This document shows positions 28,204 through 36,171 of a stretch of DNA of 64,000 nt, piece after piece. The notes under the pieces were generated by a model. It saw nothing but the letters and a program-made list of their open reading frames with translations, made no database searches and had not been told where the DNA came from. The DNA is from Gluconacetobacter asukensis. Lineage in GTDB: Bacteria; Pseudomonadota; Alphaproteobacteria; Acetobacterales; Acetobacteraceae. The stretch spans positions 1 to 64,000 of the forward strand of contig NZ_JABEQE010000017.1 in assembly GCF_014174375.1 (NCBI RefSeq), written 5' to 3'. The position numbers and the translations under genes are program-made. How positions within the stretch are numbered: position 1 is the stretch's first letter; each line of letters starts with the position of its first letter.

Positions 28204-29646
28204 CTAGTCCGGATGTCCTGCCGGCCAACGCATTTCGGCCTGGGGGATATCGTAATCACACAGTGACTGCCAGTATTGTTCGATATCGTCAGCGAAGAGC
28301 CGCCCCGTTATCCCCGCCACAAGTTTCGGAATGGCGAATTTCATCGCATTGATGGACGATCCGGACGGACCGAAGCTCATGGTCGAGGCAATCGAGAAAA
28401 GATGAATGTGACGCAGCCATGACGTCCGCCCGATCTCTTTTGGCTGCAATGCGTAATCATTGCCAAGATAGGGAAAACGCGCCAGCCGGTCGTTTTTTTC
28501 TTCTTCCGGCGGAGAAAAGCGATCGCCCCACGTCGCGATATTGTCAGCGCAACGCGCCAGTTCCGGGCGACAGGCTGGATTGACTTCTATACCAGTGGCG
28601 CAGATCGCGAAGTCGGCATGAAAGACACCCTGTGGAACATCCAGATCCACACCCTCACCCGCGACGCGCGCTCCGTGCCACGATGCACCGGTATGGAGTT
28701 TGAAATTGGCGTGGCGTGCGCATCGGTCCCATGTCGGTTGCGGAAACCCTTCACGAAGGCCCAGAATATAATTCATGAACCGCCATTTCCACGTGTCGTC
28801 CAGATCGGAAAAATGACGCAGAAATCCGGTAAAGGTCAACCACAGATAAGGCTGCACAAGCTGAGGCGCCGCCCGGCGGCAGAACAGGTGGACCTCCGCG
28901 GCACCAGCCTCCAGCGCCATCGCCGCGTTGTCGAACGCCGACGCCCCGGCCCCGAGCACGGCGACGCACTTGCCGCGCAAGGCAGAAAAATCGATGGCAT
29001 CGGCGGCGTGCGCCCTGAGATGCTCCGGCAGGTCCCGCAGGAAATCCGGCATGGACCAACGACCGAGGCTTTCCTGTCCGGTTGCAAGAACAACCTTGCG
29101 TGTATAGCGCGTCTGAATCCGACCATTCGCCTGCTGCAGCGTGACGGCCAGACTATCGTTATAAGGCTGGATATCGACCACACATGTCTCATTCCACACG
29201 GGAACCCCAACCGTGTCACGCAACCAGAGAAGATATTCGGCCCAATCCCGACGGGGAATCAGGTGCAGGGTCCCCCAATGATCCGGTCCGAATTTTTCCT
29301 CGTGCCAGCTCTGATATGTCAGTGCCGGAATATCGAGATCAGGACCCGTGAAATCTTTCGGACTGCGCAATGTATGCATGCGGGCGTAAGTCAGCCATGG
29401 CCCCTCCATGCCGCGAGGCGCCTGATCGACGACGAGAATATTGGTCACATGCTCCCGGATCAGGCCAAACGCGGCAGCAATGCCGCTCTGGCCGCCCCCG
29501 ACGATGAGGACATCGAGCATGATGGCCTCATCAGGCCCCCTCAGCGGCAGAACCCACGACCGTTTCGGATGAGAGATACGGGCCAGGTCGTCGCGGGCAC
29601 GACGGGTCAACGCTTCCAGCCGTTTTCCCGCCTCAGAATCAAGCAT
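28204..29646 (-). CDS. FAD/NAD(P)-binding flavin monooxygenase-like oxidoreductase
   Basis: This protein of about 480 residues has two Rossmann folds: GGGQSGIAAAFGL near residue 48 binds FAD, and VLGAGASAFDNA near residue 230 binds NAD(P)H. It resembles class B flavoprotein monooxygenases and lysine/ornithine N-hydroxylase-like proteins. The start is uncertain: ATG at 29646 is used, a TTG three codons earlier has a better-spaced GGGAGG, and an open frame runs to 29748. It precedes the Dpp-type binding protein by 141 bp on the same strand, so it may be the first gene of that long unit. The substrate is unknown. Confidence 0.85.
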   Translation of the reverse strand: MLDSEAGKRLEALTRRARDDLARISHPKRSWVLPLRGPDEAIMLDVLIVGGGQSGIAAAFGLIREHVTNILVVDQAPRGMEGPWLTYARMHTLRSPKDFTGPDLDIPALTYQSWHEEKFGPDHWGTLHLIPRRDWAEYLLWLRDTVGVPVWNETCVVDIQPYNDSLAVTLQQANGRIQTRYTRKVVLATGQESLGRWSMPDFLRDLPEHLRAHAADAIDFSALRGKCVAVLGAGASAFDNAAMALEAGAAEVHLFCRRAAPQLVQPYLWLTFTGFLRHFSDLDDTWKWRFMNYILGLREGFPQPTWDRCARHANFKLHTGASWHGARVAGEGVDLDVPQGVFHADFAICATGIEVNPACRPELARCADNIATWGDRFSPPEEEKNDRLARFPYLGNDYALQPKEIGRTSWLRHIHLFSIASTMSFGPSGSSINAMKFAIPKLVAGITGRLFADDIEQYWQSLCDYDIPQAEMRWPAGHPD

Positions 29647-29890
29647 ATCGCCCAATAAGGCCTCCCGTCGCACCGTAATAACACCGTTACGACAGGAAGA
29701 AGAAGGGTAGAATGTTTTGCAAGTGGAATTGGCGGATTCCTCTATCAAAAATGGCCTGCGAGCATTTTAAAAATCAATTGCCACAAGTCATCTTGCAAGC
29801 GGCATCGCCATTGACAGATGGCAAAGAATACTTCGATATGATTCATAAGAAATCCAGATAATTTGGTCGCAACATTGCCGGAGGCCGGAC

Positions 29891-30676
29891 ATGGATCTCA
29901 ATCTTCACGGGAAGAAAGCTGTCGTGCTGGGTGCGAGTCGCGGCCTGGGGCGCGCCATCGCCTTGTCGTTTCTGGCCGAGGGGGTCCATGTCTACGCAAC
30001 CTCGCGCCAGCCGGATGATATCATCAGTTGGCGTGATAGGCTTCCCGCGGAACAGCAGGAACGCGTAACCCCTTTGCCGCTCGACCTTTCCGAACCGGCA
30101 TCCATCGCCGCCGCTGTGGAGCAGATCACCGTCACGGGTGGGACCGATATTCTGGTCAATAATAGCGGCGGACCGCCGCCGAGCCCGATCAGAGCCATAA
30201 CGCCGGAAATATGGGCTGCGCAGTTCGACATGATGGCGACCCGGATTTTCCAGATCACGAGCCTCCTGCTGCCGCCCATGCGCGCCCGGCGATGGGGACG
30301 GATCCTGACGGTGGCGTCATCCGGCATCATCCAGCCCATTCCCAACCTCGGCCTGTCGAACAGCATCCGTTCGGCAATCGGTGGATGGTCGAAGACATTG
30401 AGCAATGAGGTCGCGAGTGAGGGCGTTACGGTCAATATGGTCATTCCCGGCCGCATTCATACCGATCGCGTCGACCAACTCGACGCACTCGCCGCACAGC
30501 GTCAGAACATTTCGGTAGAAGAGGCCGCCGCATTGTCATGCAGGACGATTCCGGCCGCTCGTTATGGCCGACCGGAGGAATTCGCTGCCGTGGTGACGTT
30601 CCTCGCCAGCGAGCAGGCAGGCTACATTACCGGCTCACAGATCCGCGTTGATGGTGGCATGATCAGAAGTATCTAA
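29891..30676 (+). CDS. SDR-family protein lacking the canonical Tyr/Lys
   Basis: This 261-residue short-chain dehydrogenase/reductase is read divergently from the flavin monooxygenase. The cofactor motif GASRGLG (residues 15-21) and NNSGG are intact. Where classical members have YxxxK, this protein reads LSNSIRSAIGGWSKTL, so the catalytic tyrosine and lysine are absent. This matches a known subgroup of FabG-like SDRs with a degenerate tetrad. It may use other residues or act non-catalytically. GGAGG lies 7 bases before the ATG. Confidence 0.9.
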   Translation: MDLNLHGKKAVVLGASRGLGRAIALSFLAEGVHVYATSRQPDDIISWRDRLPAEQQERVTPLPLDLSEPASIAAAVEQITVTGGTDILVNNSGGPPPSPIRAITPEIWAAQFDMMATRIFQITSLLLPPMRARRWGRILTVASSGIIQPIPNLGLSNSIRSAIGGWSKTLSNEVASEGVTVNMVIPGRIHTDRVDQLDALAAQRQNISVEEAAALSCRTIPAARYGRPEEFAAVVTFLASEQAGYITGSQIRVDGGMIRSI

Positions 30677-31056
30677 TCATCGACATGGCATGAATGCGTG
30701 ACCGAATGTCCTGCAGACCCCTTAATAGAATCCTCAATTATTCTTTGCGGTTTCCGATGAAAATTTCCTTGCATCCTTTATATCCCACCACCCTCTCATT
30801 CCTATAATAAGATTATATAGTCAGGCGAATATCGTAATCAGAGCCGTCCTTTTCTTTCCACGGCCCACGCCTTATCCTTGTATAAGATATGTCATGAAGT
30901 GGCGTGAGCGGCTGGCAAAACGGAAGAAGGGCAGCACGCATACGCAGTGCAATCTATCCATGACGGCGCTAGCCTATCCGACGGGCATCCTCCCGCAACC
31001 GTTCTGATAAACTCATGTAATAGTAAATATTTTTCAACATCAGGATATGTATCATC
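30677..31056. other. Intergenic region, SDR to nitroreductase
   Basis: These 380 bp are AT-rich around 30720-30830 and 31000-31050. They probably contain the nitroreductase promoter; AGGA stands about 13 bases before its ATG. TATAAGATAT near 30888 resembles the half-site of the inverted repeat at 22823. A 38-codon frame starting at 30894 has no ribosome site and is not called. Confidence 0.45.
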
Positions 31057-31683
31057 ATGGTCCACACTGATCGTCGCCTTGCGAGCCCCTCAATCATGCG
31101 TTTGATCGTCGAGCGCTGGTCGCCACGGTCTTTTACAGATGCTTTGATTTCCGATGAAGAATTGCGCGCAATTCTCGAAGCTGCGCGCTGGGCGCCATCA
31201 CAGTACAATTCGCAGCCCTGGCGTTTTATGTATGCGCGACGCGGTACGGAGAACTGGGATCTTTTTCTCTCCTGGCTGAAGCCCGTCAATCAGCGCTGGG
31301 CCAAATCGGCATCCGCGCTGGTTTATGTTGCTTCGTGCAAGACGATGATTCCGCGCATGACACCCGATCCCGTCTTTTCGAGAACGCATTCCTATGATGC
31401 TGGAGCAGCTGCCATGCTGATACTCCTGCAGGCGACCTATGCAGGATGGGCCGCCCATACCATGAGTGGTGTCAGCAATATCGAAGAAACTCATGCCGGT
31501 TTGAAACTCCCGGACTCTTTTGCACTGGAAACCGCAATCGCGATTGGCAAGCAAGGTGCCCTCAGTATGCTGCCCGACGACCTCGCCGTCCGAGAAAAGC
31601 CATCCATGCGCGTTGCGTTGGATGAGATAATATACGACGGTACATTTGCAGGACAAGAAAATCCTTATCGAAAGGCTCAATAA
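31057..31683 (+). CDS. Nitroreductase-family FMN oxidoreductase
   Basis: This 208-residue flavoprotein shows the nitroreductase fold: RWSPRSFTDALIS near residue 22, then EAARWAPSQYNSQPWRF, which lines the FMN site. The family reduces nitro groups, quinones, enals or free flavin with NAD(P)H. It stands alone between the SDR and the IS remnants. It could supply reduced flavin to the LLM monooxygenase, but that is only a possibility because the genes are 23 kb apart. Confidence 0.92.
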   Translation: MVHTDRRLASPSIMRLIVERWSPRSFTDALISDEELRAILEAARWAPSQYNSQPWRFMYARRGTENWDLFLSWLKPVNQRWAKSASALVYVASCKTMIPRMTPDPVFSRTHSYDAGAAAMLILLQATYAGWAAHTMSGVSNIEETHAGLKLPDSFALETAIAIGKQGALSMLPDDLAVREKPSMRVALDEIIYDGTFAGQENPYRKAQ

Positions 31684-31688
31684 GCGAT

Positions 31689-31890
31689 TATACCAACGTT
31701 ATAGGCACTGACCTGTGTGAGCCCGCTTTCTGAGTCCGATGGATCGGATGGTATCAGACGCAGCGGCAAGATTGTTCCAAGCGAAACAGGCGGCGTCGAT
31801 GATGTGATCGATGCTGTCGAAGACGGTATTGGACAGCCAGTTGGCGCGCAGTGAGGTGCCTCCCCCCTTCAGGGTGGTCCATTGGGTAAG
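31689..31890 (-). mobile_element. IS630-family element, 3' fragment
   Basis: Read on the minus strand, the segment encodes about 50 residues ending at 31699, containing RANWLSNTVFDSIDHIID and IRSIGLRKRAH. This is the C-terminus of IS630-type transposases (usually WLSNRVF... and SIGLRDWAH). A TA followed by TACCAACGTTATAGG at 31686-31701 looks like the element terminus. The rest of the element is missing, cut by the adjacent IS3 remnant. Confidence 0.7.
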
Positions 31891-31897
31891 ATGGAAT

Positions 31898-32194
31898 TCA
31901 CTGCTGTGAAACGCTTGGCGACGGTGGTCCGGATCGAGAGTTAGTCTCCAGCTTTGCTGGCCCCATGGGGGCCAGCAAGATTTTTGCCCTGGCAGCATAT
32001 TCTGCCGGTGGCGTGTGGTCGAGAGCCGAGTGAGGACGGCTCTCATTATAGTCCCGGCACCAGGCCTCGATCTGGCGCTGGGCCTCAGCGATCGAGCCGA
32101 ACCAGTGCAGGTTCAGGCACTCATCCCTGAGCTTACCGTTGAACGTCTCGATATAGGCATTGTCGGTCGGCTTGCCGGGACGAGAAAAATCCAT
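31898..32194 (-). pseudogene. IS3-family transposase OrfB (integrase core), C-terminal fragment
   Basis: About 98 residues remain of the DDE integrase core, including the glutamate-bearing AYIETFNGKLRDE and the typical ESRPHSALDHTPPAEYA. The first two catalytic aspartate regions are lost in the internal deletion, so the protein is inactive. Confidence 0.8.
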
Positions 32195-32321
32195 GCGAAC
32201 GCCGTGATGGTAAGCCCATAATCTGCTCCAGGCTGAACCGCTTCGTCTTCATCCCGTGAACTCCCCTTCATGAGGAAAGTTCGCCAAAAAGACTGACACT
32301 CAAACCGGACCAGTTTCACAG
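31904..32321 (-). mobile_element. Internally deleted IS3-family element
   Basis: On the minus strand the first codons of an IS3 OrfA (MKTKRFSLEQI, from 32252) are joined directly, out of frame, to the end of OrfB (LWAYHHGVRMDFSRPGK..., with DNAYIETFNGKLRDECLNLHWF), so about 1 kb is missing. Terminal inverted repeats survive: 31925-31947 matches the complement of 32290-32312 at 19 of 23 positions, and CTGTGAAAC / GTTTCACAG mark the outer ends. It cannot move by itself but keeps both ends and could be mobilised in trans. Confidence 0.78.
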
Positions 32322-32452
32322 AGGCAGATCAGTCAGGGAAGCACCCGCGCCGAAGAACGTGGAGTCCGGCAAGGGCTCGACGCCTCACCGTTCATCGCGA
32401 TACGCGACGATTCAGCTAGTGCGCTCCGGCACGGTGCCACATCGGAGCACCA

Positions 32453-32482
32453 GAAACGCGCGGCGGACGCGCCGCCGGCGCG
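32453..32482 (-). terminator. Possible terminator after the GlcG-like gene
   Basis: A GC-rich stem (CGCGCGGCGG against CCGCCGGCGCG, one bulge) with a 5-base loop is followed on the minus strand by GTTTCTGG. It lies about 20 bp beyond the stop at 32501. The U tract is short, so this is tentative. Confidence 0.4.
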
Positions 32483-32500
32483 CATTTCCGGTCAGGCTAC

Positions 32501-32986
32501 TTACGGCCGGAAACTGGTCGCGCTATCGGTCGCCACGGCATCGTCGAGATCATCGGTGGCGCCACTGACGCCGACCGCGCCGATGAGATATTTTCCGTTC
32601 ATGACAGGGTGAGAACCCGGCACCGCCGTAATGCCGGGAAGCGTCATCAGGAAGGCCTGGTTCTGCTTGATGCGCTGGGAGAACTCCTTGCCGGGCGAGG
32701 AATACAGGGCAGCCGTCCGCGCCTTCTTGATGGCGGTCTCGTCCGTTCCCGTCTGGGAATCGTCCATGCGGGTAAAGGCCAGCAGGCGGCCCGATCCATC
32801 GACGATCGCGATGCTGACCCGCATGCCGCGCTGTTTCGCGTCGGCCTCCGCGGCATTCAGCAGACTTTTCGCACCCTCGCTGCTGAGAATCGCCCGTGTG
32901 AGCAATTTGCCTTCATCGGCATGGGCCGCCGCGAAGGCGGGGAACAGCGCCAGAACGGCCAGGGGGCCGAGATGTCTGATTTTCAT
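32501..32986 (-). CDS. GlcG/HbpS-family heme-binding-type protein, secreted (copy 1)
   Basis: This protein of 161 residues has a cleavable signal peptide (residues 1-24, ending AAAHA). The mature part is a GlcG/HbpS domain (formerly DUF336): GMRVSIAIVDGSGRLLAFTRMD, then KARTAA and IGAVGVSGATDDLDD. Members bind heme or cobalamin-like ligands or act as accessory proteins of glycolate, propanediol or sugar catabolism. A second paralogue lies just upstream on the same strand, which suggests a pair acting together in the periplasm. Confidence 0.88.
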   Translation of the reverse strand: MKIRHLGPLAVLALFPAFAAAHADEGKLLTRAILSSEGAKSLLNAAEADAKQRGMRVSIAIVDGSGRLLAFTRMDDSQTGTDETAIKKARTAALYSSPGKEFSQRIKQNQAFLMTLPGITAVPGSHPVMNGKYLIGAVGVSGATDDLDDAVATDSATSFRP

Positions 32987-33025
32987 GTGCACTCCGGATA
33001 CAGGAATGGTGGGAACTATGTCGCG

Positions 33026-33499
33026 TCAGTGAAAATGCTTGGCCGCGTCGATGACGAGAGCCTGCTCATTCTCATTGGTGTCGCCACTGGTGCCGATGCT
33101 ACCCACGACCACATCGCCCTGCTTGAAGACTGCGCCGCCTGCCGAAGGCAGGATGCCGGGGACAAAACCGATGGGCAGATTCTGCGCTCGCGCGGCATCG
33201 AAGAATTCGATCGTGTTCCGTGCGAACCGCGCCGCCGATTTCGCCTTGGCGATCGAGGCCTCGACGCAGCCCGCATACGCGCCCTGCATCCGGGTAAAGG
33301 CGACGAGATTTCCGTCGGTATCCTCGATCGCTATGCAAAGCTTGAGATGCCGGCTCTCGGCAAGCCCGACCGCGTAATGGGCCATGTTCAGCGCCGCCTC
33401 GGTGGTGATGTTGAGCTGCGGGGCCGTCGATGACGATTGAGCGAGCGCCGGGGCGCTGAAGGACGCCAGCGCGGCGAGAACTGTAAACATCCACTTCAT
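33026..33499 (-). CDS. GlcG/HbpS-family heme-binding-type protein, secreted (copy 2)
   Basis: This protein of 157 residues begins with a signal peptide (MKWMFTVLAALASFSAPALAQ). The GlcG/HbpS domain follows with KLCIAIEDTDGNLVAFTRMQGA, KAKSAARFAR and GSIGTSGDTNENEQ. The ATG at 33499 is chosen because it starts the signal peptide; the open frame runs to 33601. It differs clearly from copy 1, so this is an old duplication or two recruitments rather than a recent tandem copy. Confidence 0.87.
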   Translation of the reverse strand: MKWMFTVLAALASFSAPALAQSSSTAPQLNITTEAALNMAHYAVGLAESRHLKLCIAIEDTDGNLVAFTRMQGAYAGCVEASIAKAKSAARFARNTIEFFDAARAQNLPIGFVPGILPSAGGAVFKQGDVVVGSIGTSGDTNENEQALVIDAAKHFH

Positions 33500-33717
33500 G
33501 TCACGGGTTACCTTATTCTGATTGTTATTCGTGAACCCTGATGACGTTTCGATCGCAGCGCGAACACACAGGCGCCGAAAATAAAAACGTCCGCCAGTCA
33601 AAAGACTTTTACCTAGTTTACTTGATAGTCTTTACTATACTTCCCGAAGATATCAAACCACCCAGAGAGGGAACAACGAAACCTCTCATGCATGTGATAA
33701 GACATCATCACCTGTTT

Positions 33718-34593
33718 TCACGAATCCTGCCGCGCATGATCCGGCGCGGCCGGCACGCAGAGCGGCTGCAGGAAGCGCGGCATCCAGCCACGCGCGATCA
33801 GCCAGCCGTCGATCGAGAGTCTTCCCGCACCGGCCATCGAAAAACTCGCGAACAGCACGATCATGAGCATGGGATATTCCCAGCCCCCGACCGGCGCATT
33901 GTTCCAGGTGAAGCCATCCCCAAAATGACGGCCATATTGATTGGCGATCAGATAATAGACCGCCCCGCCCACGCCGGCCGCGCGGGTCAGCACCCCCATC
34001 CCCACGCCGATCGCGATCGCGAGTTCGCATAATCCGGCCGCGATCACGGCCAGCCCCCCCGACGGCAGGCCAAAGCCGATGAAAAGCTGCGCCATGTGAT
34101 GGAAGGAATGAAATCCTGCAAACAGTTTTTCCGCGAAATGCCCCACCATGTCGAATCCGAAATATATGCGGATCGTCGCGACCTGCCATTGCATGAGGCT
34201 GCCCGATCCGGACACGCGAGAGGCCGCCCAGTCATGAACGGCGCAATCGACGTACAGCACGAAAAAAACCAGGAATGCGATCGTGGAACTGGCCATGCCC
34301 GGCACCGACCCATGGATGGCCGCCACCCGCCAGCTGATCACGAAGGGCAGCATCGAGCCCAGAAAGCCGACGATGAAATGTCTCGGCATCACCAGAATCG
34401 CGACAAGCAGCGCCAGCCCGTCGAGCCCGATCGTGGAGAGGCGCGCGAAATCCGGAATCACCGGATCGACGAACGAGGAATAGACCATCGCGCCGCCGCA
34501 TGCCGCCAGCGCCGGCCACAGCAGCCAGCAGGGCACGAAGCGCGGACGGAGCGCCACGAATGACGAAGGCGGGATATGCGTTTTCAGCGACAT
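33718..34593 (-). CDS. DoxX-like integral membrane protein
   Basis: This 291-residue protein has about seven or eight hydrophobic helices. The C-terminal half (GFDMVGHFAEKLFAGFHSFHHMAQLFIGFGLP onward, with WNNAPVGGWEYPMLMIVLF) matches the DoxX family, members of which form part of thiosulfate:quinone oxidoreductase or accompany redox stress proteins. The N-terminal half is an extra membrane domain. It sits between the porin and the GlcG-like genes on one strand and may form a periplasmic redox unit with them. The function is not established. Confidence 0.8.
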   Translation of the reverse strand: MSLKTHIPPSSFVALRPRFVPCWLLWPALAACGGAMVYSSFVDPVIPDFARLSTIGLDGLALLVAILVMPRHFIVGFLGSMLPFVISWRVAAIHGSVPGMASSTIAFLVFFVLYVDCAVHDWAASRVSGSGSLMQWQVATIRIYFGFDMVGHFAEKLFAGFHSFHHMAQLFIGFGLPSGGLAVIAAGLCELAIAIGVGMGVLTRAAGVGGAVYYLIANQYGRHFGDGFTWNNAPVGGWEYPMLMIVLFASFSMAGAGRLSIDGWLIARGWMPRFLQPLCVPAAPDHARQDS

Positions 34594-34611
34594 TGTCTTT
34601 TCTCTTGAACG

Positions 34612-36033
34612 TCACAGGATGGCGTGGAAGTTGACGCCGAGGATCGCTGCATTGGGAACGCGGCCCGAGCCGCCCGGTCGCCAGAAATACTGAAAATCCG
34701 GCGCGATATCGACGCCGTCCCTGAGGTGGAAATTGTAGGTGGCATCGAAGATCGCCTCGTGGCTGGCAAGCAGCGGCAGGTCGGGCACAAGCGGATCGGG
34801 CGTGAAGCTGGTCGCGGTCGGCTGCCAGATCGACTTGACGTTGGGGCCATAGCGAAGGGTGGACCAGGTCAGCCCCAGCGCGTCACGCGGCCGGCCGGGA
34901 AACTGCCCGACATCCAGCAGGCCGACATAGGCCTGGTCCGACACCACGGAGATCGCGGATGTGACATGAGTATAACCGCCCTGGACGATGACGCCGCTGT
35001 CGGAATAGTGGCCGTTGCGCAGCACCATCTGGTCGAACGCGATATAGCTGATCATCTGGCCGTGCCGCCAGCGGGTTACGCCGTCAGCCGCCGGCACGTT
35101 GTAGGCGTGGGGGGAGGAATCCCACAACATGCCGGCCTTGTAATGCCCGTTGAGGCGATGCGGGCCGAAGACTGGCTCGTAACCGCCGCCGAAGGCCAGG
35201 GTCACGCCCGTCATGTGGTCGCCGCCCCAGTCGGTGCCGGCGGTGCCGCCCTTGATCGGGCTGGTTTCATAGGCGCCGAAGGTGATGTAGGTCGGCACTG
35301 TCGGGCGCACGCGCAGCATCGCGGACCATGCGGTGCCCGGCCAGGAGGAATAGCCGTCCGTGAGGGTCGTCGCCCGAGGCTGGCTGCATGTCGCTTGGCC
35401 CATGACCAGGCATTGCAGCGGGCTCGAATCGAAATCCGGTCCGGGCGCGTAGCGGCCCATCGTCAGGATCACCCGTCCATGCATCCATTTCTTCTGGGCG
35501 TAGAAATAGACCAGATGGATCACGACATTGCCACCGCCACCATAGATCTGCTCGGGGTTGACGATGCCGTCCTGCAACGCATCGGTCGACAGGCGCCTTC
35601 CATGGCGTTGAACGGCGGTGATGGTGGTGGTGAAATCGGGAATATGCAGGATCCTGTCCCAATCCAGATCGACTTCGACCGCGACCTGGCCCGCGAAATC
35701 CTGCGCCTTGCGGGTGCCGCCCGAGAGATTGCCGGCGAATTCGGACCAGTCGTCGATCAGCAGGTTGACCCCCTTGTTGGCAAGGGAATCATGCCAGCGC
35801 GCCGCCTCGCCCTGCAAAAGATGGGTGACGGGCGGAGGCGGCGGATAATTGGATTCCGGCGGAATCGCATTGAGGATTTCCGGCAGGGCGCCGGGGCCGG
35901 TATTCGTCGATTGGGCCCATGATCGCACGGCCGGCATTATCATGGCCGCGACGAGAAGGACGAACGCGGGAAAAAAGCGCGTCGCCCGCCTTGCATGCAG
36001 GATGTGCCCGACCGTATCAGCACGGCTGACCAT
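34612..36033 (-). CDS. Carbohydrate porin (OprB family)
   Basis: This 473-residue outer-membrane porin has a signal region around residues 17-41 (FFPAFVLLVAAMIMPAVRSWA). The OprB hallmarks are visible: LANKGVNLLIDDWSEFAGNLSGG, GVIVQGGYTHV and a final aromatic strand. It should allow diffusion of mono- or oligosaccharides. It lies 18 bp upstream of the DoxX-like gene. Together with the aldonate-degrading genes upstream it supports a sugar-acid role for the region. Confidence 0.92.
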   Translation of the reverse strand: MVSRADTVGHILHARRATRFFPAFVLLVAAMIMPAVRSWAQSTNTGPGALPEILNAIPPESNYPPPPPVTHLLQGEAARWHDSLANKGVNLLIDDWSEFAGNLSGGTRKAQDFAGQVAVEVDLDWDRILHIPDFTTTITAVQRHGRRLSTDALQDGIVNPEQIYGGGGNVVIHLVYFYAQKKWMHGRVILTMGRYAPGPDFDSSPLQCLVMGQATCSQPRATTLTDGYSSWPGTAWSAMLRVRPTVPTYITFGAYETSPIKGGTAGTDWGGDHMTGVTLAFGGGYEPVFGPHRLNGHYKAGMLWDSSPHAYNVPAADGVTRWRHGQMISYIAFDQMVLRNGHYSDSGVIVQGGYTHVTSAISVVSDQAYVGLLDVGQFPGRPRDALGLTWSTLRYGPNVKSIWQPTATSFTPDPLVPDLPLLASHEAIFDATYNFHLRDGVDIAPDFQYFWRPGGSGRVPNAAILGVNFHAIL

Positions 36034-36171
36034 GAAGAAACCTCGTATTTTTATTATTTTTTCAGATTTCTTGATAAGTGCGTGTCGTCTTCATGCCATG
36101 CGGATGATTTCCGTTATGGGCGGGAGGATTCCAGCCCGTGTCTGCCAGGCCGCGCTGATCCGGTGCCCCCC

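Noticed and set aside
29811-29842. TTGACA and TATGAT upstream of the SDR gene as a promoter
   Set aside because: The spacing is 20 bp, beyond the normal 16-18, so I do not call it.
30894-31010. 38-codon frame before the nitroreductase
   Set aside because: It has no ribosome site and no hydrophobic or conserved pattern; chance is the simpler explanation.
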